In this document: piece after piece, positions 1 through 3,418 of the stretch
Position numbering within the stretch: the stretch's first letter is position 1
How the letters are laid out: each line of letters begins with the position of its first letter
Assembly (NCBI GenBank): GCA_030635865.1
Contig: DAOVYA010000149.1
Coordinates: forward strand, 1-5,125
Reading direction: 5' to 3'
DNA from: Gammaproteobacteria bacterium
GTDB taxonomy: Bacteria; Pseudomonadota; Gammaproteobacteria; UBA9214
DNA: 5,125 bases
Notes under the pieces: generated by a model
What the model was told of the DNA's origin: nothing
What the model saw: the letters and a program-made list of their open reading frames with translations, nothing else
Databases searched by the model: none
Translations under genes and position numbers: made by a program

Positions 1-69
1 CAACAATTGGTCGCGGTTATACTCCAGCTGCGCAATGCCATTCAGAAAAACGGCCATCATATTACTCAT
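1..69 (-). CDS. Partial CDS, N-terminal 23 codons of an unidentified protein
   Basis: An open frame starts with ATG at 69-67 and runs off the left edge, encoding 23 residues that begin MSNMMAVFLNGIAQLEYNRD. A good Shine-Dalgarno AGGA lies five bases before the ATG (minus strand). The ATGs at 60-58 and 57-55 are in frame but have no comparable site, so 69 is preferred. The peptide does not look like a signal sequence: after a short hydrophobic patch it turns polar and charged. It reminds me of small conserved proteobacterial proteins of unknown function, but 23 residues are too few to assign a family. It has the same orientation as the 70-residue gene at 285-497, but 215 bp separate them, so co-transcription is uncertain. 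Existence is fairly secure; function is unknown. Confidence 0.6.
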   Translation of the reverse strand, partial: MSNMMAVFLNGIAQLEYNRDQLL

Positions 70-111
70 AACTGTCCTGCCCCGGAAAATAGTTCGTTAC
101 TATTGTACCCA

Positions 112-117
112 TTGAGA
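112..117 (-). promoter_or_regulatory. Candidate -10 box for the partial gene at 1-69
   Basis: The minus strand reads TACAAT here, one mismatch from TATAAT, about 43 bases before the ATG at 69. No convincing -35 hexamer lies at the right distance, so this is a weak candidate. Confidence 0.25.
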
Positions 118-162
118 CATCTGTGCACAGCCACTTCTTTTCCAGGCAGAACGAAGCAGGGC

Positions 163-232
163 TTCCCCGCGGGGCGCGGGTCCTACAGGGAATCCCGGTC
201 TAAAATCAGTAGGACCGGCCCCCGGCCGGGAA
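163..232. repeat. Inverted pair of REP-like elements (REPIN-like doublet)
   Basis: Two 24-nt units face each other across a 22-nt spacer (187-208). The right unit (209-232, plus) reads head GTAGGA, stem CCGGCC, loop CCC, stem GGCCGG, then GGAA after the first stem G pair is closed. The left unit (186-163, minus) has the same head, loop and tail, but its stem arms are CCCGCG and CGCGGG. The stems therefore differ in sequence while remaining perfectly paired. The outer parts of both units also pair with each other through GGTCCTAC (179-186) and GTAGGACC (209-216). A GTAG head before a GC-rich palindrome is the hallmark of REP sequences mobilised by REP-associated tyrosine transposases (RAYTs). 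The pair lies in a gap between two minus-strand genes, a usual place for REPs. Assignment as REP is inference from structure; no transposase gene is in the window. Confidence 0.7.
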
Positions 233-284
233 TGACCCTGTTCACGACACCATGGGCTTAAGTAAGGGCCATCCGGTCCAGGCA

Positions 285-497
285 CTATTTTTCCGCTACA
301 AAATATTTCAGCAGGAGAATAACAAGCGGAGTGCCATGCAGAAATAAATCAAAAATATCGACAGGTTTAACGAGTGTGCCATCAACCAGCATCCTGAGCT
401 TTTCCCACAGGTGCGGCTCCGGGGAAAACGGGGCAAGCGCCAGTAATACTGCCAGCGGCAATATCAGTGAAAGGGGTATTTTATTCAGCCACGCCAT
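285..497 (-). CDS. Small two-helix membrane protein ('RND transporter'-labelled family)
   Basis: This is a 70-residue protein starting at the ATG at 497-495, with AGGAGA a few bases upstream. The open frame continues further 5' but the extension is not membrane-like and has no ribosome site. Residues about 7-23 form a hydrophobic helix, residues 24-50 are a polar loop (PEPHLWEKLRMLVDGTL, then a PVDIFD motif), and residues about 51-67 form a second hydrophobic segment ending in a basic/polar tail. From memory, very similar short proteins are widespread in gammaproteobacteria and are often auto-annotated as 'RND transporter'. At 70 residues it cannot be an RND pump, which has about 1,000 residues and twelve helices, so that label should not be taken as function. 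It probably sits in the inner membrane. It is divergent from the glutaredoxin gene. The real role is unknown. Confidence 0.85.
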   Translation of the reverse strand: MAWLNKIPLSLILPLAVLLALAPFSPEPHLWEKLRMLVDGTLVKPVDIFDLFLHGTPLVILLLKYFVAEK

Positions 498-518
498 GGG
501 TATCTCCTGCAACAGTCT

Positions 519-547
519 TTGATTTATACTTCCCGGGATATTATAAC
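519..547 (+). promoter_or_regulatory. Sigma70-type promoter for the glutaredoxin gene
   Basis: TTGATT (519-524) and TATAAC (542-547) are separated by 17 bp, matching the -35 and -10 consensus at 4/6 and 5/6. Transcription would begin near 554, giving a leader of about 80 bases that starts with the hairpin at 558-589. The -10 shares bases with the minus-strand TATAAT at 540-545, so the two promoters probably exclude each other. Confidence 0.45.
540..545 (-). promoter_or_regulatory. -10 box (TATAAT) for the 70-residue membrane protein gene
   Basis: The minus strand has a perfect TATAAT, giving an expected start near 533 and a leader of about 35 bases before the ATG at 497. No recognisable -35 hexamer is found at 16-18 bp spacing. 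That position falls inside the left arm of the inverted repeat at 558-589, which suggests activator dependence or repression. It overlaps the plus-strand -10 at 542-547. Confidence 0.45.
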
Positions 548-557
548 CATTACACCC

Positions 558-589
558 GCATACCGGTCTCACCCGTGACCCCGGTATGC
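558..589. promoter_or_regulatory. Perfect 9-bp inverted repeat between divergent genes
   Basis: GCATACCGG (558-566) and CCGGTATGC (581-589) are exact reverse complements around a 14-nt centre. The left arm covers the expected -35 region of the minus-strand promoter, and the whole repeat falls at the start of the predicted glutaredoxin leader. It could be a repressor or activator operator, or an RNA hairpin at the 5' end of the glutaredoxin message. No U-run follows and the flanking genes diverge, so a terminator is unlikely. Confidence 0.5.
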
Positions 590-633
590 ATTTACTTGTC
601 AAACAGTAATTGCGAGTACGCCCGGAACAAGAC

Positions 634-1020
634 ATGAGACTCTTTTTTAAATATTTCTTCAAACTCGTCCATCTCGTTGCAGGACCCGTCATCCTCGCAT
701 GGGAATGGCTGGCATCGCCCAATGGCGTACAGCGCCCGGCAGATGAACAACAGGCCATCGACCAACACACCTCGAGCCTGGTGCTCTACCAGTTCAGGAT
801 GTGCCCCTTCTGCGTCAAGGTCAGGTGGACTATCAAGCGCCTGTCGCTCGACATCGAAACCTTCGATGTGCTCAGGGATGCCCCGGCACGTGAGCAACTA
901 CTTGCAGGGGGTGGTGAAATCAAGGTGCCGTGTCTGAAGATTACCAATCACCAGGGTAATGAAACCTGGATGTACGAATCTACCGATATCGTCCACTACC
1001 TGCAGGAACGCTTTGCATAA
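634..1020 (+). CDS. Membrane-anchored glutaredoxin-like protein
   Basis: This is a 128-residue protein. The ATG at 634 is chosen because GGAA lies six bases upstream and translation then begins directly with the membrane segment; a TTG at 610 would add eight polar residues. Residues about 8-26 are hydrophobic and probably anchor the protein in the inner membrane, followed by a polar linker. The thioredoxin-fold domain runs from about 48 to 128. It has the redox motif CPFC (C57, C60), the cis-proline VP at 98-99, and a late YES motif typical of glutathione-binding glutaredoxin/GST-N folds. The family reduces disulfides or glutathione mixed disulfides. An additional cysteine, C100, follows the cis-proline. 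The hydrophobic segment lacks a cleavage site, so the domain could face the cytoplasm or periplasm; I favour the cytoplasm from the basic residues, but this is uncertain. The target is unknown. Confidence 0.88.
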   Translation: MRLFFKYFFKLVHLVAGPVILAWEWLASPNGVQRPADEQQAIDQHTSSLVLYQFRMCPFCVKVRWTIKRLSLDIETFDVLRDAPAREQLLAGGGEIKVPCLKITNHQGNETWMYESTDIVHYLQERFA

Positions 1021-1068
1021 TCAAAAAGGGGCCGGATACATTTTCTGGTCAAATTTTACGGCAATCAT

Positions 1069-1088
1069 CTGTTTGGTCGGACAAACAG
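1069..1088. repeat. Small hairpin after the glutaredoxin gene
   Basis: CTGTTTG (1069-1075) pairs perfectly with CAAACAG (1082-1088) around a 6-nt loop. No U-run follows, so it is not a standard terminator. Its last three bases are also the first three of the next inverted repeat (1086-1113), so as RNA the two hairpins could not both be fully formed. Confidence 0.4.
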
Positions 1089-1113
1089 TGACAGGCAAAC
1101 TATACTGTCACTG
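1086..1113. promoter_or_regulatory. Perfect 9-bp inverted repeat, possible operator
   Basis: CAGTGACAG (1086-1094) and CTGTCACTG (1105-1113) are exact reverse complements with a 10-nt centre. The right arm contains the likely -35 box (CTGTCA, 1105-1110) of the 75-residue gene. The arms lie 19 bp apart start to start, close to two helical turns, which suits a dimeric DNA-binding protein. No regulator family can be named from the sequence. Confidence 0.5.
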
Positions 1114-1133
1114 ATAACCGGATATCATATATT
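1105..1133 (+). promoter_or_regulatory. Candidate promoter for the 75-residue protein gene
   Basis: CTGTCA (1105-1110, 4/6) and TATATT (1128-1133, 5/6) are spaced by exactly 17 bp. Transcription would start near 1140, leaving a short leader that includes the ribosome site GGAGG at 1146-1150. Confidence 0.4.
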
Positions 1134-1155
1134 CATCCACTAATTGGAGGTAAAC

Positions 1156-1383
1156 ATGTTCCTTAAAGAGAAAGATAGCGATGACCTGCTCGAGGTACTC
1201 ACACTGAAAGACCTGTTTGACCCCTTCTGCAAAGAACTGATTGGTCGTTACCAGCATGGTGAGGAACCCCAGGACCCTGCGAGTTTTAAAAAAGAGGCCC
1301 TGGTATTTCCGTCCGGGGAACCACTGCCAAAGTGCTGGACTGACGCGCATTACCGCGATGACGAACTGCAACGCCCCGCCTGA
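1156..1383 (+). CDS. Small conserved-looking hydrophilic protein, function unknown
   Basis: This is a 75-residue acidic, soluble protein. The ATG at 1156 is set by a strong GGAGG five bases upstream; a TTG at 1144 would overlap that site. There is no signal peptide, membrane helix or recognised catalytic motif. The N-terminal third (LLEVLTLKDLFDPF) looks helical and amphipathic. A central GRYQHGEE and a C-terminal block (LVFPSGEPLPKCW followed by HYRDDEL) look like conserved motifs. It has two cysteines, C25 and C60. I recall short proteobacterial proteins with this FPSGE-LPxCW pattern, some auto-labelled 'acetyltransferase'; nothing here resembles an acyl-CoA-binding fold and the size argues against it. 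It faces the cupin gene tail to tail. Confidence 0.8.
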   Translation: MFLKEKDSDDLLEVLTLKDLFDPFCKELIGRYQHGEEPQDPASFKKEALVFPSGEPLPKCWTDAHYRDDELQRPA

Positions 1384-1391
1384 TGCGGAAA

Positions 1392-1412
1392 CACCCTTGT
1401 CGAACAGGGGTG
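1392..1412. terminator. Stem-loop just after the 75-residue gene, terminator-like without U-run
   Basis: CACCCTTG (1392-1399) pairs with CAGGGGTG (1405-1412) with one G-U pair and a 5-nt loop, beginning nine bases after the stop codon. No T-rich tract follows, so intrinsic termination is doubtful; it may only protect the 3' end of the transcript. Confidence 0.3.
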
Positions 1413-1476
1413 CTCGCTGAATCACAGGGTGGAACTGGCACCGGCACCTGCTGCGCTCCAGGGAAAACTAATTTAT

Positions 1477-1514
1477 TCGTCATTGCCGCGTCACTGCGTT
1501 CCTCGCAATGACGA
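1477..1514. repeat. 38-bp remnant of the CGTCATTGC palindromic element (copy 1)
   Basis: TCGTCATTGC (1477-1486) and GCAATGACGA (1505-1514) form a perfect 10-bp inverted repeat. Bases 1481-1514 match 30 of 34 positions of the right end of the full-length element (3365-3398). It sits between convergent genes and could act as a structured 3' end for both. It looks like an internally deleted copy joined at an ATTGC shared by the left end and the inner arm. Confidence 0.7.
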
Positions 1515-1550
1515 GTGACTGCTCTATGCAACCCTTCTTATATACCCGTT

Positions 1551-1919
1551 TCACGCCCCATCCAGGTCAGCATAATTCTGCTGCCGGAAGCGCGGCGTGC
1601 AAATACAAAGAAATACCAGGTCACCCTCGCCGGTATTGGTAATACACTGTTCAGTACCGGCAGGAATATTCACAACATCCAGCGGCTGCACCTCTACCGG
1701 CGTCGCATCACCGACCTTGACCTCAGCCACGCCCTCGAGAATCACGTAGTGTTCAATCGTGCCTTTCACCATGTGGAGCCGTGTCGTAACGCCCGGCTCC
1801 ACGCGCGCCCTTGCTATGGAGCAGCCTTTATCTGCATCTGTGTTATGCAGTTCGGTAATATAACAGCGCTCATCCGTAGAAAATTCCGTGTGCGCGCTGA
1901 AATGCTCAACGTTTTTCAT
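1551..1919 (-). CDS. Small single-domain cupin protein
   Basis: This 122-residue protein forms one cupin beta-barrel covering about residues 30-108. Motif 1 is recognisable from PG (42-43) through the LEG at 61-63, and motif 2 from the PAG at 86-88 through N95. The usual metal ligands are only partly kept: the HxH pair is reduced to H49 followed by M-V, E56 is present, and the motif-2 histidine position is Q91. The ending ICTPRF is, from memory, typical of a subgroup of short proteobacterial cupins. Metal binding is therefore doubtful and the ligand is unknown; no signal peptide is seen, so it is cytoplasmic. The gene starts 7 bp after the phosphatase stop. Its apparent ribosome site (AAGGG) lies only about one base from the ATG, which is too close, so translation may depend on coupling to the upstream gene. 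Confidence 0.85.
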   Translation of the reverse strand: MKNVEHFSAHTEFSTDERCYITELHNTDADKGCSIARARVEPGVTTRLHMVKGTIEHYVILEGVAEVKVGDATPVEVQPLDVVNIPAGTEQCITNTGEGDLVFLCICTPRFRQQNYADLDGA

Positions 1920-1926
1920 ACCCTTT

Positions 1927-2454
1927 TTACATACCGAAACGGGTCTTTACGATATTGACCGGGCCATTTTCCGGAATTTTTATAATAAACAAATCGCCGT
2001 ATTCAATCGGGCCTTCACCATCGCCCCCAAGCCGCCAGTACATTTTGCGCAGGTTATCCACATTCCCGACCCACAGGATTGTCTTGCCTGAATGCTTATC
2101 CAGCATTTCATCGACAATCTGGTTCACCAGCGGGGTGCTCTTTGCCGGTGTGACGGTAATTTCCACATCCAGGTGTTGCGCGAGCGGTTTTACGGTATCC
2201 AGGTTACGCTCGAGATCCGGGCTATAAATAGCGCTGATGTTCATGTCAGCAACCGCCTTCACAAGGTCGCGTGCCCTCGCATGACCTTTCCCGGTCAGGA
2301 CCTTGGTGATCTGGGTTCGTTCCGCATGACGAACCATGATAATACTGGTCTCGGTGCCGGCCGCCGACCGGGCAGCCCCGCCAGAACACGCGGCCACCCA
2401 GCCTGACAGCAGCAATACCAGCACAAGGCCCGGGATACGTTTTCCTGCTCGCAT
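1927..2454 (-). CDS. Histidine phosphatase superfamily lipoprotein, second catalytic His replaced
   Basis: This is a 175-residue protein. The ATG at 2454 is preferred to the in-frame ATG at 2475 because AGGGA lies eight bases before it and the protein then opens as a classic lipoprotein signal: basic MRAGKR, a hydrophobic core (residues 7-20) and lipobox VAAC with C23 as the lipidated residue. The mature domain has the phosphohistidine motif VRHAE (R42, H43) and the SPxLxR motif with R83 and T87, matching the SixA/phosphoglycerate-mutase-like fold. The second active-site histidine, normally in a GHSN-like motif, is replaced by N131 (GNVDN at 130-134). Activity may be lost or changed. It is probably anchored in the cell envelope and facing the periplasm. 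It is the first gene of a two-gene unit with the cupin. Substrate is unknown. Confidence 0.87.
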   Translation of the reverse strand: MRAGKRIPGLVLVLLLSGWVAACSGGAARSAAGTETSIIMVRHAERTQITKVLTGKGHARARDLVKAVADMNISAIYSPDLERNLDTVKPLAQHLDVEITVTPAKSTPLVNQIVDEMLDKHSGKTILWVGNVDNLRKMYWRLGGDGEGPIEYGDLFIIKIPENGPVNIVKTRFGM

Positions 2455-2489
2455 AATGATGTTCCCTGGATGCATGATTCAGGTGACTG

Positions 2490-2518
2490 AATATACCCAA
2501 CAGCATCGCTCATATCGA
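2490..2518 (-). promoter_or_regulatory. Candidate sigma70 promoter for the phosphatase-cupin unit
   Basis: The minus strand has TCGATA (2518-2513, 4/6 to -35) and TATATT (2495-2490, 5/6 to -10) with 17 bp between. Transcription would start near 2483, giving a leader of about 28 bases to the ATG at 2454. This also argues that the phosphatase is not co-transcribed only with the gene upstream. Confidence 0.45.
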
Positions 2519-2538
2519 GCACAATTCCGGGCGATCAA

Positions 2539-2556
2539 TTCAGGGCTGTGCCTGAA
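2539..2556. repeat. Weak 6-bp hairpin between two minus-strand genes
   Basis: TTCAGG (2539-2544) pairs with CCTGAA (2551-2556) around a 6-nt loop in the 166-bp gap after the unknown membrane protein gene. There is no T-run on the minus strand, so a terminator is not supported. Nothing else is seen in this gap besides the promoter. Confidence 0.25.
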
Positions 2557-2620
2557 ATGACAGAAACTGGAATAACAAGGGGGTTCTACACCATGGAAGG
2601 GGAAAGACTGGCCTGGATAC

Positions 2621-3103
2621 TCAGGCCTCCGTATTTTCGGAAGAGCTCACCACGATGCGCAAGCCTGATTGTGTATATAACCCGTCACAGTGGTAGAGGG
2701 CATGTTTCAGTTTTTTATAGGTAGGGATATCCAGGCCGGGATTCTCGACTTTTAACAGGTAGCCGTAGTTCAGGATGTATATCCCGAATATATTATTCAC
2801 TTCTGCAGCGTAATAATAACCAGCACCGGACTCCCTTACGTAGCGGATTCCATTATCGGACGCCCTGAAAATTACACCTTCACAATCGAGTGGCCGCCCG
2901 GCCTCCTGCTTCAGCATCCCGGCACCAGGGGTCGGCAGACTATTTGGATTAAAATCATCCGGATCTGACAAACCGGCCATCTGCCTGCCTTTTTTCAGCT
3001 CGGTTGCAATCCCAAAGGTGATAAGGCCGATCAGAATGATGACGGTAATAACCGCCGTGGAAATGAATAATGTGGTACCGCTCCCGAAAAGTCCCTTTTT
3101 CAT
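2621..3103 (-). CDS. Single-pass membrane protein of unknown function
   Basis: This is a 160-residue protein I do not recognise. The ATG at 3103 is chosen because GAGGTG lies four bases upstream; a GTG immediately before it would sit on that site. A short basic start (MKK) leads into one hydrophobic helix at about residues 11-33, followed by a charged stretch, which suggests an uncleaved signal anchor with the rest in the periplasm. Residues 46-62 are rich in proline, asparagine and aspartate and are probably a flexible linker. The C-terminal part (about 70-155) is a compact domain with many aromatics, including YYY at 96-98, and two cysteines, C74 and C139, that could form a disulfide. No enzyme motif is visible. 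It lies between pyruvate kinase and the phosphatase but is separated from both by gaps over 140 bp, so it is probably its own transcription unit. Confidence 0.8.
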   Translation of the reverse strand: MKKGLFGSGTTLFISTAVITVIILIGLITFGIATELKKGRQMAGLSDPDDFNPNSLPTPGAGMLKQEAGRPLDCEGVIFRASDNGIRYVRESGAGYYYAAEVNNIFGIYILNYGYLLKVENPGLDIPTYKKLKHALYHCDGLYTQSGLRIVVSSSENTEA

Positions 3104-3156
3104 CACTCACCTCAACATGAGAGGCACCTGGAATTCGATAATGAATACCCCATGTC

Positions 3157-3173
3157 TTTATTTTTATATATAC
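3157..3173 (-). promoter_or_regulatory. AT-rich stretch upstream of the unknown membrane protein, possible promoter
   Basis: This run of TATATA and TATAAA-like sequence on the minus strand lies 50-70 bases upstream of the ATG at 3103 and offers several -10-like hexamers. No -35 matches well at standard spacing. An 8-bp palindrome CTACGTAG (3175-3182) is adjacent. Confidence 0.3.
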
Positions 3174-3246
3174 ACTACGTAGCGTCTATTGTACCTCCGT
3201 ACCCTGGACTAAAGTATTAGGGAACCTCTGATTAATTAATGAAACA

Positions 3247-3398
3247 CCGTCATTGCGAGCGCGATGTACATGGATGTACAAGTGCCGCGGGAGGCAGGAG
3301 CCGGGAGCGGCCAGCGCGGCAATCTCCCAAATCTGGCAGTGGACTTAAGGTGTCCTTATTACGGGATTGCCGCGTCACTTTGTTCCTCGCAATGACGG
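3247..3398. repeat. 152-bp palindromic MITE-like element, full-length (copy 2)
   Basis: The ends are perfect 13-bp inverted repeats, CCGTCATTGCGAG (3247-3259) and its complement (3386-3398). A second nested pair lies inside: CGCGGCAATC (3315-3324) and GATTGCCGCG (3365-3374). The CGTCATTGCGAG/GCGGCAATC pattern is one I recall from many proteobacterial genomes as a dispersed intergenic repeat without coding capacity. The left arm is longer than the right: 55 nt lie between outer and inner repeats on the left but only 11 nt on the right, suggesting an inserted module. No target-site duplication is evident. It begins 20 bp after the pyruvate kinase stop codon and can fold at the 3' end of that transcript. 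No transposase is present. Confidence 0.75.
3263..3280 (+). repeat. Tandem GATGTACA direct repeat inside the palindromic element
   Basis: GATGTACA occurs at 3263-3270 and 3273-3280, a 10-bp period of about one helical turn, each containing the palindrome TGTACA. It belongs to the extra sequence in the element's left arm. Confidence 0.5.
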
Positions 3399-3418
3399 AA
3401 TGTTTTCAGACAACGAGA

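Noticed and set aside
163..232. Rho-independent terminator for the 70-residue gene
   Set aside because: The hairpins are GC-rich but no T-run follows on the minus strand, and the unit architecture fits REP elements better.
596..601. TTGTCA as a -35 box for the glutaredoxin gene
   Set aside because: No -10-like hexamer lies 16-18 bp downstream; the expected place is the GC-rich CGCCCG.
498..770. 5' extension of the 70-residue protein to 161 residues
   Set aside because: The extension runs antisense through the glutaredoxin start, lacks a ribosome site, and the ATG at 497 has a strong one.
1515..1958. 147-codon plus-strand frame opposite the cupin
   Set aside because: It is antisense to the cupin and rich in Arg/His as expected of a shadow frame.
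3263..3280. Start of a CRISPR array
   Set aside because: Only two 8-bp copies with a 2-bp gap; no spacers and no cas genes.
3232..3410. Target-site duplication around the 152-bp element
   Set aside because: The flanks share only AATG-like scraps at differing distances; no clean direct repeat borders the inverted repeats.
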